Shown: positions 1 to 11,692 of the stretch, one piece after another | Position numbering within the stretch: the first letter of the stretch is position 1 | Layout of the letters: each line of letters opens with the position of its first letter | Notes under the pieces: model-generated | What the model was told of the DNA's origin: nothing | What the model saw: only the letters and a program-made list of their open reading frames with translations | The model's database searches: none | Assembly (NCBI RefSeq): GCF_020536995.1 | Contig: NC_068357.1 | Span: 55,545,640 to 55,609,639 of the forward strand | Direction: 5' to 3' | Length of the DNA: 64,000 bases | Source of the DNA: Dreissena polymorpha | Lineage: Eukaryota > Mollusca > Bivalvia > Myida > Dreissenidae | Position numbers and translations under genes: made by a program

Positions 1-182
1 ATTCATGCGGTCTTAAAACTTGCTCAGTATCAATTTTGAAAAAATATTACTTAAAAGACATAAGTGTTATGCCCTATCTGAAAAAAGTCCAGATTAATTA
101 TGATAGATGTTAATTTTATTAGACATTTGCACTGGTTAACCAGGTTTTCCGAAGGAAAAAACTGGTTATTAGATTGGCGAAT

Positions 183-500
183 GCGGGCGGGCTGGCTGGC
201 GGGCTGGCGGAACAAGCTTGTCCGGGCCATAACTATGTCGTTCATTGTCAGATTTTAAAATCATTTGGCACATTTGTTCACCATCATTGGACGGTGTGTC
301 GCGCGAAATAATTACGTTGATATCTCCAAGGTCAAGGTCACACTTTGAGTTCAAAGGTCAAAAATGGCCATATATGAGCTTGTCCTGGCCATAACTATGT
401 CATTCATTGTGAGATTTTAAAATCATTTGGCACATTTGTTCACCATCATGGGACGGTGTGTCGCACGAAAGAATCACGTCAATATCTCCAATGTCAAGGT
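183..500. repeat. Two-unit tandem repeat of a pearl-like bivalve element
   Basis: Two copies of a unit of about 162 bp begin near 217 and 379. Both contain CATAACTATGTC followed by a block ending in a run of GGTCA motifs. A GGC/GGCGG-rich lead (183-210) precedes the first copy. No coding potential is visible. The layout, a short lead followed by tandem units, resembles the pearl/Helentron-like non-autonomous elements of bivalves; that class assignment is inference. Confidence 0.55.
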
Positions 501-727
501 CGCCACGACTAAAAATAGATTTTTTTAAAAAACAAACTTACAAAGGGGGTTAATTTTGTTTGTTCATTTCAAAAGTTCAGTTTGAGTTTTCTCCGTTTAT
601 CAGATTTTTTTTTCACAATGAAAACCTGGTTTTGTGACAATTTTGTCCCTTGTTGATGTATTGAATTGAAACAAGTATTTTGGATATTGTTCCTCATTAT
701 AGTCATGTTTTGTGTTTGTATTTTCAG

Positions 728-898
728 GCCAAAGTTGTGTCGGACATTGAGGAACAGGAGCTGGCAAAGAAGCTGCAAGACCTGGAGGATGAGAACCAGG
801 AGGTGGCTGGTGATGATGACGAAGACGAGGAGAGTGAGGAAGACGGAGATGACAAAGAGGGAAAGGGCAGCGAGCCTGAAGAAGACCAGGGGGAATGA
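728..898 (+). CDS. Last coding exon of an unidentified gene, acidic C-terminus
   Basis: A pyrimidine-rich tract ending TTTTCAG at 721-727 is a good 3' splice site. From 728 the frame reads AKVVSDIEEQELAKKL, then an Asp/Glu-rich tail, to a TGA at 896-898, giving 56 residues. The first half is a short charged helix, perhaps coiled coil. The second half is almost all D, E, S, G and K, a common type of disordered acidic tail. The upstream exons lie outside the window, so the gene runs in from the left on +. Codon use is GC-richer than the surroundings, as expected for real coding DNA. I do not recognise the protein; acidic tails occur in many chaperones, nuclear proteins and ER proteins, so the tail does not identify it. 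The 3' UTR follows. Confidence 0.6.
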   Translation, partial: AKVVSDIEEQELAKKLQDLEDENQEVAGDDDEDEESEEDGDDKEGKGSEPEEDQGE

Positions 899-1081
899 AC
901 TCTGACTGGCGAGAGAACTTGGAGAATTTACTCTGGGAATCGACACGCGACAAGGAGAAACTAGCAGAATCTTTTCGATAGGGAAAAATATGTAATTGGA
1001 AAAGTTGGGCTTTTCAACTTTGAGAAATATACATTTGTGCAACTGGTATTTTTGGTTAAGTTTGGGTAGAATTTGATTAAC

Positions 1082-1087
1082 AATAAA
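1082..1087 (+). terminator. Possible polyadenylation signal AATAAA
   Basis: This is the first AATAAA downstream of the stop at 898 and would give a 3' UTR of about 200 nt. The hexamer is frequent by chance in AT-rich DNA, so this is only a likely site. Confidence 0.35.
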
Positions 1088-1745
1088 TTTGTTTGGAAGA
1101 GGTTTAGATCACTAACAATGGATCGACCTTAAAATTAAGTACTGCTAATAATTAATAGAAAATAAGTGCTGCTTCATTATATATCTTATATAATTATGTA
1201 AACGTGTGTTTTAAAAACATTATAGAATATGACATTAAATTCTACCTAAGTGTAAAATAGAAGTTCAATTAAAATGTAATTATACATTGTATTGTGATCT
1301 ACAGTGCAATTGTTAACATTTATAGGTTACTTTTGAATCACTTAAAGCATGGAGATGGCATTTTGTGTTATTTATGTTCTTGAAAATGTAAATATTCGTG
1401 TATATGAAAGAAAATTTGTATTAAAAAGAAAAAAAAACGTATCCTTCTTTGTTGCGTTCAATCAAGTGATGGCATTAACCTGTTGCGATGGAGGTTTGAA
1501 CTCCGTTCAAAGTAAATTTAGTTTCAATGCTTGTCTTGCTATAATACTTAATCCAAACCGGGAATGGTGATGTAGAACAAAATCTTCGGCGCTGTTCAAG
1601 TAATCGTCAGAACGTTAAGACTACACACAAGTTATGAAAATGTTGCTTTTTACACAAACGTTACATGCGCATTTATGTAAAATGACTTGATAATACCATA
1701 CGTGGAAACTTAAATGTAATAACAAGGTCATGCGTGATATTCATT

Positions 1746-2570
1746 ATACCCCCCTTCGAAGAAGAGGGCGTATATTGCTTAGCTCATGTCGGTCGGTCCG
1801 TCGACCAGGTGGTTGTCAGACGATAACTCAAGAACGCTTGGGCCTAGGATCATGAAACTTCATAGGTACATTGATCATGACTCGCAGATGACCCCTATTG
1901 ATTTTGAGGTCACTAGGTCAAGGTCACGGTGACCCGAAATAGTAAAATGGTTTTTGAATGATAACTCAAGAACGCATACGCCTAGGATCATGAAACTTCA
2001 TGGGTAGATTGATCATGACTCGCAGATAACCCCTATTGATTTTGAGGTCACTAGGTCAAAGGTCAAGGTCACGGTGACCTGAAATAGTAAAATGGTTTCC
2101 GGCTGATAACTCAAGAATGCATACGCCTAGGATCATGAAACTTCATGGGTAGATTGATCATGACTCGCAGATGACCCCTATTGATTTTGAGGTCACTAGG
2201 TCAAAGGTCACGGTGACCTGAAATAGTAAAATGGTTTTCGGATGATAACTCAAGAACGCATATGCCTAGGATCATGAATCTTCACAGGTAGATTGATCAT
2301 GACTCGCAGATGACCCCTATTGATTTTGAGGTCACAAGGTCACGGTGACCCGAAATAGTAAAATGAATTTCGGATGATAACTCAAGAACGCTTTTGCCTA
2401 GGATCATGACACTTCATAGGTACATTGGTCGTGACTCGCAGATGACCCCTATTGATTTTCAGGTCACTAGGTCAAAGGTCAAGGTCACAGTGACAAAAAA
2501 CGTATTCACACAATGGCTGCCACTACAACGGACAGCCCATATGGGGGGCATGCATGTTTTACAAACAGCC
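1746..2570. repeat. Pearl-like element with five tandem units rich in nuclear-receptor half-sites
   Basis: The left end is near 1746 (ATACCCCCC) and the right end near 2549, where GGGGGGCAT is almost its inverse. Between them a unit of 132-145 bp repeats five times, with GATAACTCAAGAACGC starting at about 1822, 1960, 2105, 2244 and 2376. Every unit ends in a cluster of AGGTCA half-sites; the clearest are a direct repeat at 2053-2065 and palindromes at 2066-2080 and 2205-2219. The structure fits non-autonomous Helitron-like pearl elements; the class is inference, the repeats are seen directly. Confidence 0.65.
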
Positions 2571-2809
2571 CTTACAATAACAAATGGAAACGTTACATAA
2601 GGGACAATCGATATGGAAATGTTATTTCAATGTTGCGCATGGAAAACTTTAAATGTATGAAGTTTTAAAGTTCCTGTGTGGAAAGAAAATGTCATTTAAC
2701 AATTGTAATACAGTGCCGATGTCGCGTGTGACAAAATAAATGATAATCTTGGAACAAAAGTATTTAAAGAGAAAGGAATATTAGAGACTAAACATGATGA
2801 TAATCCGTT

Positions 2810-3005
2810 AAGTTGAAACCTGTTCATTTTAAACTCAATTGCATTAAAAGCTTCCGGCTTATTGAAAGGCTCTCGAGTTCCTATCATTGGTAGAACCAGT
2901 ACTGGGTGTCTATGTGTGTGTGGGTGGGGGGTCTTAAGAACGCTCCCTCAGTGGGGATCGAACTGCTGACCTCCCAGTCGCAAGCCTGACACCATATCAA
3001 CTACA
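2810..3005 (-). mobile_element. tRNA-derived SINE, degraded copy
   Basis: Read on -, this has a tRNA-like head (degraded box B reading GTTCGATCCCCACTGAGG) and a body with TCTTAAGA, CTCGAG and AAGCCGGAAGC. It matches the clearer copies near 31.1, 37.9 and 42.3 kb. Target duplications were not found. Confidence 0.6.
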
Positions 3006-3255
3006 AAATCTTTTTAAATGCCATACGAAGAACAAAAACCTTGTGTCAAGGTCACGAATTGAACATGAAATGTTAACAAGTATCAAATTTCTGCGATACA
3101 AAACACAATACAATTTCAAGTTACGGGTAGCTGATGGAATGTAATACTGGCATCACAAAGGCATGCCTTTCTACAATAATGGGGTTTAAACAAATTAAAA
3201 ATGAACGTAAAACGTGTCGTCATGTTGTACATAAGACAAGTAGACATTGGTACAC

Positions 3256-3510
3256 GTCGCGTTCTGAGAAAACTGGGCATAATGCATGTGCGTAAAGTGT
3301 CGTCCCAGATTAGCCTGTGCAGTCCGCACAGGCTAATCAGGGACGACACTGTCCGCTTTACTGTTATTTTTCGTTTAAAGGAAACCTCTTCTACACGAAA
3401 ATCCAGTTAAGGTGGAAAGTGTCGTCCCTGATTACCCTGTGCGGACTGCACATGCTAATTTGGGACGACACTACGCACATGCATTATGCCCAGTTTTCTC
3501 AGAACGCGAC
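3256..3510. mobile_element. Foldback MITE, GTCGTCCC family (best copy)
   Basis: The inverted termini start GTCGCGTTCTGAGAAAACTG and extend for about 50 bp with only a small indel difference between ends. Inside each arm a second hairpin is present: GATTAGCCTGTGC pairs with GCACAGGCTAATC, flanked by GTGTCGTCCC and GGGACGACAC. The element is therefore a hairpin built of two hairpins. No coding sequence. The flanks show no clear target duplication. Confidence 0.8.
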
Positions 3511-4320
3511 TCAATTATTAATATTGCATGATAAATACCGGTATTTACCGTGAAATTATCTCGTGTCTTGACTTTTAAACTTGCTTTTAAAAATCAATAA
3601 TACCATTGTAAATCGCACGGCGTATTTCTCAGCATAATGTCATTCCTACACCAAGTAGCTGCCTCTAAAGAGTTGCAAGGTCTTCCATGGGCATGTATTT
3701 ACATTCTTTCCATGGTACTTCCATTATATCTTAACAAATTTAAACGCATGTACGATTGTTTAAACATGGTCGCCCTTAATATAACCGCTTATCTATCTAT
3801 CTTAAAACGGTATTTATTGCCTTCCAAGTGTAATCAAGTTTCAACCCCATTACGTTTTGTATTGATCTATCAAATCAATAGCTGATCTAAAGTTTCAAAA
3901 ACTGAAAACAGTGTAAAAAGTAAATGGGATTAGCATAACTTGTTTAATTCACTGAGACATCTGGGATAACCGCAGTGGACACAGGTATATTATATGCTCT
4001 TATTTCTTATAAATATATATTTGTAAAATCTTAACTAAATGTTCAATTACATATTGTACAAACATGGGTTAAATCGAAAGTACAATGTTTATAACAACAA
4101 ACTGCTGCCATTGCTTTTCAATATTTAATCTGCTACCGTTCGCGCTAGCAAAAGTTAATGAAACAATTGAGAGTTATGATGAAAAAAATTGTAACACATA
4201 TAGAATGCATTTATAATCATGACCCGGAAGGCAAATATATTTTGGCACACCTCCAACGCTTGAAATAAATCGTTGGTATTGCGTTTACAGCGGAAATTTA
4301 TTTACAACATTAAATTGCGT

Positions 4321-4578
4321 CTCGATTTGGGAAATCTAGGCCTAATGCATGTGCGTAAAGTGACATATCAGATTAACCTGTTCAGTCCGAACATGCTAAT
4401 CTCATGGAGGATATTTTCCTCTTTGAAGATTTTTTTTGTTTAAAGGGATTCTCTTCTTAACGAAAATCCAGTTCAGGTGCAGAGCGTCTTTCCTGGTTAG
4501 CTGGTGCGGACTACACAGGCCAATATGGTATGACACTACGCAAATGCGTTAAACCAAGATTTTCCAGAACGAGGCCCA
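4321..4578. mobile_element. Foldback MITE, GTCGTCCC family, decayed copy
   Basis: It shares the order of motifs with the copy at 3256: TAATGCATGTGCGTAAAGTG near the left end, GATTAACCTGTTCAGTCCG, GCGGACTACACAGGCC, and CCAGAACGAGGC at the right end. Many substitutions mark it as older. Confidence 0.65.
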
Positions 4579-4726
4579 GCATTGATTCTCGGACGACCAG
4601 TCGTATATTTGTAGTCCTGATAATGTATTGCTTTACAAATTTATCAACAAACTTGTTGATACGGAGTAATTATATATATATTAGTATTATTATTAAATAT
4701 ATGTAATTATATATATAACATTGTCT

Positions 4727-5145
4727 CCTACCGGTGAAACCGGAGGGGACTTATGGTTTGTGCTCTGTGTGTGAGTCTGTCACACTTTTCTGGATCCTGC
4801 GATAACTTTAAAAGATCTTCATATTTTTTCATGAACTTGAAACATGTACAGATGTCAATATGGAGATTATGCACGTCATTTCATTTTGTTCCTACGTCAA
4901 GAATTCTGGTTGCTATGGCAACAAATAGACTAGAAATATTGCTGAAAATTATGGATCCTGCGATAGCTTTACAAGTTCTTCATATTTTTAATGAAACTTG
5001 AAACATGGACAGATGGCAATATGGAGATTATGCACGTCATTTCATTTTGTTCCTACGTCAAAGTTATGGTTGCTATGAAAAAAAATAGACTAGAAATATT
5101 GCTGAGCATGGTGGAGTTTCACCGGCAGGGGACCATATTGCTTGA
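4727..5145. repeat. Pearl-like element with two ~158-bp core units
   Basis: CCGGTGAAAC at 4731-4740 and its inverse GTTTCACCGG at 5116-5125 bound two copies of a unit starting GGATCCTGCGATA at about 4793 and 4952. The unit contains ATATGGAGATTATGCACGTC in both copies. No coding potential was recognised. Confidence 0.6.
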
Positions 5146-6013
5146 CAATAGTCTTGTTATCATCTGAAACGGGTCGTGAATTCCATAAGCCAAATGAGAT
5201 AAACAATTGTAGCTATTTCCTGTGGTGATTTTTGTGAAACGCACTTTGTTTTGTATTTATATTTTTAGTGCAGAAAGTGATTTTCGCCTTTTTTTAAGCA
5301 CAATTACACACGTAGATAGCGTGCATTTTGTCTTGAGAAAAATATATTAAAGTAATAAAATTATCAATTTGCAAAAAGGAAACAGTTTTCTCAAAAGAGG
5401 GTAAACCCGATTCTCATGAACCACTTGAGTGGCTACTGATACACAGTTCATGTACGCTGGCCATTTGGCATAATACCCATTTTCGCATGACGCTGCTCGA
5501 TTTCGCATGACGCTGCACACTCACTTTTCATACGGATTTCAGCTGTACACTATTTAAATATAAAGACTTTTATACACAATTATGTTCACGTGTAGACTGG
5601 GTTAAAACTTCAGGCTGGCAGACTGTTTACAATTTGTATAAGTACTTCTCAAATTAGAACAAGAAACTTAAATAACATGCAGACAGTATAAAATCATTAA
5701 TATTCTGTAAAACATAATGGCATAGCACTGCTCGATTTTTGTTAGAACAAGAACATCGAGATATGTAAATGCAGCACCATCGCCGTAGAACACTTCTTTC
5801 AGTCTTTTCTCAAACAAACATCTTACATGTAATGGGCTTTAAAAGCCCACTTGAGATACGAATTTGTTTGACAAATTTACAAATAAATTTGCATGTTACT
5901 TTAACATCACAGTTTTGCAGTTTGGCGAAGGGGATTTTTTAAATCTAACATTCAGATTTCAAAATTAGAATTTGTTTAAACATGTATGCCTCACGTCTAG
6001 AAAAAAGGCATAT
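5146..6013. other. AT-rich spacer without a recognised gene
   Basis: Nothing coding was seen. Near 5460-5510 there is a fragment, ACCCATTTTCGCATGACGCT with a short direct duplication, which matches the ends of the MITE at 28423-28627. Confidence 0.45.
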
Positions 6014-6080
6014 GCAAACAGCGTAGATCCAGATGAGACGCTGCATGATGCGGCGTCTCATCTGGGTCTGTGCTGTTTGC
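6014..6080. mobile_element. Short hairpin repeat, GCAAACAGCGTAGA family, copy 1
   Basis: A near-perfect palindrome with arms of about 30 bp: GCAAACAGCG at the left and GCTGTTTGC at the right, joined through GATGAGACGC and GGCGTCTCATC. It is probably the hairpin head of a longer MITE. Confidence 0.65.
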
Positions 6081-6438
6081 TTAAAGGAATTTCCGTAAGA
6101 AATATTCTAAATATATAAATAAATATACTAGAAATCCCTAATTTTTGAAATAAATAGATCCAATTTAGAAGGATTGGAGAGTCCACTTGGCATAAATGGG
6201 TTAATCCACCAAAGCTGTGTGCATGTCTCTTACGCTTGTTGTGACACATACATGATTATTTGGGTAGCATGTAGCATATTTGTTCTACAATCTTTCTTCT
6301 TAACAACAAGTTTATAGAGCTACTAGCATAATTTGGTCAATGCAAACTATGTCATATAAACAATCTCTTCCTGAAGGTTTTAGTTTGAATTATTTAACGG
6401 TATGTTCTGAAGTCTTAAATATACTGTATTTCATTTAA

Positions 6439-6505
6439 GCAAACAGCGCAGACCCAGATGAGACGCCGCATTATGCGGCGTATTATCTGGGTCTACGCTG
6501 TTTGC
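6439..6505. mobile_element. Short hairpin repeat, GCAAACAGCGTAGA family, copy 2
   Basis: Same 67-bp palindrome as at 6014-6080: GCAAACAGCGCAGACCCAGA on the left and TCTGGGTCTACGCTGTTTGC on the right around a short GCATTATGC loop. Two copies 425 bp apart in the same orientation suggest that they may mark the ends of one larger insertion. Confidence 0.65.
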
Positions 6506-6880
6506 AATGTCCTTACTGTACATGTATTTCAGTCACACATTCTGACTGTAAGCAGGTGTGTCATCCATTCAAACAGAAAACTGCACGCAATACTCGTATA
6601 CCTGATGAATTTATATAATTTTCTCTAAAATATTCTCGAGTAAAAAATAATATGTCAACTTCTGTTTGTGAATAATCACCAATTAAAAAAAAGTTGCTTG
6701 TATCGGTTCTTGTCGAAAAAAAAACTAAAGCAAGTGTATTACGTGATATTTACGCGTATAGCACGCGCAGAAATCTTAACCACAACTTGGGTATGAAATG
6801 CTTTTTGCTTAATGTTTTTTTCCAAACCTCCTTCCACAGGTGGTAATTGTATACGAGTCCTGGTTATCGTTTCAGATGCC

Positions 6881-9800
6881 ATGCCTACCGTTCACACATA
6901 TGACGAGGCAAGCATTAGTTTCACAAAATGTGACGGACATGTGCAACAAGTGGGTATAATTCATTAATATTCAGTTATATAAAACATTGTATCCATATAT
7001 TAAATCATAATGTACTTAGCACATTTATTGTTTTTCGGAACATATGATGAAATTCTAAAATAAAGCACTATTACTGTTCAATCGTAAAGCACCAGACTCT
7101 CTCCGGAATCCTCCAAAAAAATGCATTAAATGATCTAGCATTAAATCATCTAGCATTAAATCATCTAGCATTAAATCATCTAGCATTAAATCATCTGCTG
7201 ATCAAGAGTGTGATTTCGGTCTTCTTCTCTGACACTCTAGATCAGCAGACGATTTATTGCTTATCTTACGGAAGATTCCGGAGAAATTCATCACGATTGA
7301 TTCTCTGAATTAGATTTTTATGACAATACTATATACTGGGATTATATTCGTCACTTTGGAGACAATGCTCGTTTTATTTTGTGCAACTTATTTTTTTTTC
7401 TAGATTCAAAACAGAGCAGTGACAAACGAGAATGGCTTGATCCGCTATTTTGAAGAAGCCATCGCCAGAGGCGATCCAAACAGGGACCTGTACATGGCGA
7501 GGTCGATCCTGGTTTGGATGTCACTGATGTCCGATAGAAGGCGGCGGAGAGATCTACCGCACAATATGTGCAGTCTTGTTGACGAGAACAGTTTCCTACC
7601 GGGAACTTTCATGGAGTTATGCAGGTTCTACCAACTTACTTGCATAGTTTGTTCAAATCTGGTTTTTGACATAAGAAAGTTGACCTTTACATAGTTTTGT
7701 CAAATCTGGTATTTGTATATGAAAGTTTACCTTTATATAGTTAAATCAAAGTTGGAATTTGACATCAGAAAGAGAACCTTCACATTGTGTTTTTTTTTCA
7801 AATCTGGTATATAGTGTGTTAAAATTTCAAAGTATTGCTCAGGTAGTTTTATACAATAGTACCTATGCAATTTTTGTACATTTATTAAGTTTACACTTGG
7901 AATACCAGTCAATATATTTATCCATGGAACAATCATACAATACAATATATAAAACAGGTTGTCAAAAAAGTTAATAATTCTCACAAAATACTCAACCGGT
8001 ACCATACCTCGAACTTTTATAATAAATATGTAGGTTTTAGATATATATATATATGGGGAGCATATAGTTGTCAGTTTGGGGTTCCTTATTTACTACCTTA
8101 CTTCCGTCACACTTTTGTTACAGTTTATCATAGAGCCTTCAATACTTTACCGATCTCTTCCATATTTGGCATGACGGTACCTTGCATGGACTCTACCTTT
8201 TGATGTGGTTTGACGTCACATGGGTCAAGGTCACCGAGGCTCATAATAGATTTTCCGTCACACTTTTGTTACCGTTTTTTATAGCGCCTTCATTATTTTA
8301 CCGATCTCTTCCGTATTTGGCATGAAGGTACCTTCCATGGACCTCTACATTTTGATGAGGTTTGACGTCACTGGTGTCAAAGTCAAGGTCACCGAGGCTA
8401 ATAATAGATTTTCCGTCACACTTTTGTTACAGCTTCTAATAGCGCCATCAATATTTTACCGATCTCTTACATATTTGGCATCTAGGTACCTTGCATGGAC
8501 CTCTACCTTTTGATGAGGTTTGGCGTCACTGGGGTCAAGGTAACCGAGGCTTATAATAGATTTTCCATCACACTTTTGTAAAAGTTTCTCATAGCGCCTT
8601 CAATATTTTACCCATCTTTTCCATATTTGGCAAGTACGTACCTTGCATGGACCTCTACCTTTTGATGAGATTTGACGCCACGGGCGTCAAGATCACCGAG
8701 ACTTATAATAGATTTTCCGTCACACTTTTGTTACCATTTCTCATAGCGCCTTCAATATTTTACCGATCTCTTCCATATTTTTCATGTAAGTACCTTGCAT
8801 GAACCACAACTTTTTGATGAGGTTTTAGTTCACTGGGGTCAAGGTCACCGAGGCTAATAATAGATTTTCTCAAAGTCACACTTTGGTTACAGTTTCTCAT
8901 AGCGCCTTCAATATTTAACCGATCCCTTATATATTTGAGATGTAGGTACCTTGCATGAACCTCTACTTTTTCATGAGGTTTTAAGTCACTTAGGTCAACG
9001 TCACCAAGGCTAATACTATATTTTCTCAAGGTCACACTTTTTTCCACACAGTTAAACCATATTTCGACAAAGCATCATTGGGGAGCATCCATCATTTTAA
9101 CTTATATCCTTGTTTTTTATTATACTTTTCGATTTCATTTTGTGTCCTTGACAAATGGTTTGAAAAACTAGCGTTAAAGACTCCTTTTAAATGCAATTTG
9201 TTATGTTTTCATATTATGTGATATTTCACGCCATGAACATGTTTGTACCATATATATGAAACGCGTGCACTGAAAACTAGGCTTAACGCATGTGCGAACA
9301 GTGTAATCCCAGATTAGCCTGTGTAGTCCGCAAAAGCTTTATACACTTTATTCGTGCATTAAACCCCGTTATCTCAGAACGAGGCCTATATATTCACAAA
9401 TATCATGCTATATTTTAAGTGCTGCAAACATTGAATGCCAATTAATAATGGGAAAGGCGAAAGACATCACTTACGAACCTGGCTCGAATAAAGAAATTCT
9501 ACAAGGCGTCTGGAACAGCTTTCGTTGCAATAACGTTTGGCATTTGGTATACACTGAACTAGCCGTCTCCACCGTAAAAGGATACCGGCGAGGGGGCGAG
9601 ATTCTGCTTGAGAATGATGGGAATTTGGCATTTCAGACACAGACAGCAAACACTGGTTATACAGAGGCTATTTTCAATGAGTTTTGGTTTTGCACACATC
9701 CGCGAATTTTTTCGATTCACGCTTTTCCCGAGGAGAGTTCCTTTCAGTATGTATCGAGCGAACGTGTTAAAAATGAAAACGATTTCAAAAAGTGCGCCTT

Positions 9801-11393
9801 TCTGCAACCCGGGTTCTTTGTAACTGGAATGACTCTGCTAACGGTTGATGCGTGTCAAATGATTTCAGATAAGGGACGTTGCCGAATAACCGTTGGCTGT
9901 CCTTCCACGGTACTTAAAGATGTTAAGTTCAAATACAAATTATCGTTTATTGAAGGAAGCGGAGAAATAAACGCCGACACATGTATGCATTTGACAAGAA
10001 TGGTCGTATATTCACCGGGTATGGACGAAGTGTCGTTTACAATAAGTTTGCCTGTAAAAGGCAAGTATACTTTCAGTACATCCGTGATCACGCCAGACCT
10101 AAGCCGGTATTGGGAGTGCTTTGAGTTCAGGATTGTGTGCCTTGAAGTCGATGAACACTGTCGCAACATCCCGACTGAGGTGGCGAAGACCGGGCTAGGC
10201 TTTACGCACGAAGCTTTGAATTTTGGTTTAAAGCACCCATCACAGACCACTTCCACCCTTGAAGTAGAGTGTGCGGACCAGGTTCCCGGAAAGACCATCG
10301 ATCTGAACTCAATACATTTTAGAATCGCTGAAGACCGAATCAACGAGGTCCAGTTTGCGTCGGATTACATCGGCGATGACGAAAATATCGGTAGGTGCTA
10401 ATGTTATATGAGGAATTTAATTTTGTTTACATAAAAGCAAATTGAAACTGCTTCTTGACCGAGGCTGTTAAAGCGTTGTCAATGTTATAAGATAATTGAG
10501 TCTTATTGAGACTCGATAATTACCAAAACATTTTTCTGAAATGTTCGTGTTCATCAACAAACTGAATCGCTTGCAAAAGTTATCGCCGATGGCATACATG
10601 TCTTTGATAATATGCATATTTAAAGCATTAATAGTTATTTATTTTAAAATAATGTTCAATATTTGTATACAAATGGACTACATTTTCTGTATGTTACTCA
10701 ACAATATACAATTGTTGTGTTGAGTAACATAAAATAAAGTCCATTTATAAAATCATACTTTGAAAAAGCCATTAAAAGACCATTTTCTGTGTCTGTGAAT
10801 TTGTTTTCCTATTCAAAGGGGTATCTGAAGTCAGAGTGGACCACGACAAAGGCGAGGTCGTGTTGAAGGCAGGTCTGAAAAAGAAAGGAGAGGGCGTGTT
10901 GGTGCTGAAAGGAAAGGACAAGAATGGCGGAGGAGACTTCAAACCGGTTGCGAACTATATTGTCAGCTCCTATCGAAATAATGAGGGTATGGCGTGAAAG
11001 AATTCATCTTAGAAGATATAGGTTGACATAAAAATACGTATATAAACTTTATTTAGAAACAAACGAAAAATTTTGTGTTTACTAAGGTTTTGCTTTATAA
11101 TTACAAGGCATTTACGAACATTTTAAGCTTTTGTTGACAACAATAAAAAATTAAACTTACATAAACTTATTTTTAGTAACGACTTCATTGAAGACACACT
11201 GTTTAACACATTAAACACTATTGCTTTTTAACTTTTAGCGGATCACGAACGACTTGTGAAGAAAAACAAGAAGAAAGTGTTACAGGCGTCGAAGCGTGAT
11301 GCAAAAGAGTTTCGAGAGACACAACTGCGAGATTCGGTGCACAGTTTACAACGGGAAGTGAAACAACTGATGTCTGTGCTCAACAAAATGTAA
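6881..11393 (+). CDS. Kyphoscoliosis peptidase (KY/hillarin)-like protein, probably catalytically dead
   Basis: Five exons join in phase: 6840-6949 (first Met at 6881; a second possible acceptor is at 6875), 7404-7624, 9420-10390, 10819-10986 and 11239-11393 (TAA at 11391), about 527 residues; vertebrate KY has about 560. All junctions are AG/GT with matching phases 0, 2, 1, 1. Residues 24-97 resemble the start of the transglutaminase-like domain (YMARSILVWMSLM). The exon 2-3 join gives MELCSAANIECQLIMG, like the family's LC..AGI..VSG. FNEFWFCTHP (182-191) and HAFPEESSFQ are the family's NE.YF...P..F...FPE..WQ signature. Beta-rich C-terminal domains follow, and exon 5 is a Lys/Arg-rich likely coiled coil. 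KY proteins act in muscle cytoskeleton upkeep. The catalytic Cys, His and Asp positions appear replaced (Ser/Asn, Asn near 129, Tyr 141), so a scaffold role is likelier than protease activity; this alignment is by eye. Introns 1 and 2 carry mobile elements. An upstream 5' exon cannot be excluded. Confidence 0.78.
7101..7285. mobile_element. Small MITE with internal 15-bp tandem repeat, in KY-like intron 1
   Basis: Ends CTCCGGAATCCTCC (7101) and GGAAGATTCCGGAG (7270) are inverted. Inside, TAGCATTAAATCATC is repeated four times plus a partial unit (7123-7195), followed by a second stem, TCTGCTGATC at 7194-7203 against GATCAGCAGA at 7240-7249. No coding sequence. Confidence 0.6.
8040..9110. repeat. 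Pearl-like element with about six ~153-bp units, in KY-like intron 2
   Basis: Units begin with a variant of TTCCGTCACACTTTTGTTAC near 8103, 8254, 8413, 8566, 8719 and 8874. They contain ACCGATCTCTTCCATATTTG and GGTACCTTGCATGGAC, and most end TCAAGGTCACCGAGGC. GGGGAGCAT occurs outside both ends of the array (about 8055 and 9080). Open frames through it on - follow the repeat period and are not a gene. Confidence 0.65.
9271..9388. mobile_element. Foldback MITE, GTCGTCCC family, internally deleted
   Basis: Left end GGCTTAACGCATGTGCG, hairpin core GATTAGCCTGTGTAGTCCGC and right end TCTCAGAACGAGGC are present; most of the centre is missing. It ends only about 31 bp before the acceptor of exon 3 of the KY-like gene. 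Confidence 0.6.
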
Positions 11394-11569
11394 GGGTATT
11401 TGTTATAGTAACGTAACATGAGTCGTTCCATGAACAATATCTGGTGATTGCGTATTTATTTTTTATCGCAATGTAAAAATTTCCAAGTGTACTTATGCTG
11501 TGCACTTTAATTTTTGCTTTACCAGTCTCTCTTACATTAATACGAGTCCTTTTGTATATATAATTTGAT

Positions 11570-11692
11570 GGAATTTTTCGTTTAAATGAAGTCTCTACTT
11601 AACGGACATCTAATATTGGCGGACTGCAAAGGCTAACGCGGGATGACAGTTAAAGACCATGTATTAAACCCATTTTTCTCAGAGATCAAGAC
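11570..11692. mobile_element. Foldback MITE fragment, GTCGTCCC family
   Basis: Right half only: TTTTTCGTTTAAATGAAG, GGCGGACTGCAAAGGCTAA and CCATTTTTCTCAGA match the middle-to-right part of the full element. Strongly mutated. Confidence 0.5.

Noticed and set aside
7123-7195. CRISPR-like short regular repeats
   Set aside because: Units of 15 bp are directly adjacent without spacers, in a eukaryotic intron. The 43-44-bp arrays also lack repeat/spacer alternation.
8760-9047. 95-codon open frame on - with an internally repeated protein
   Set aside because: The repetition follows the 153-bp DNA unit of a pearl-like element; the other units are not open.
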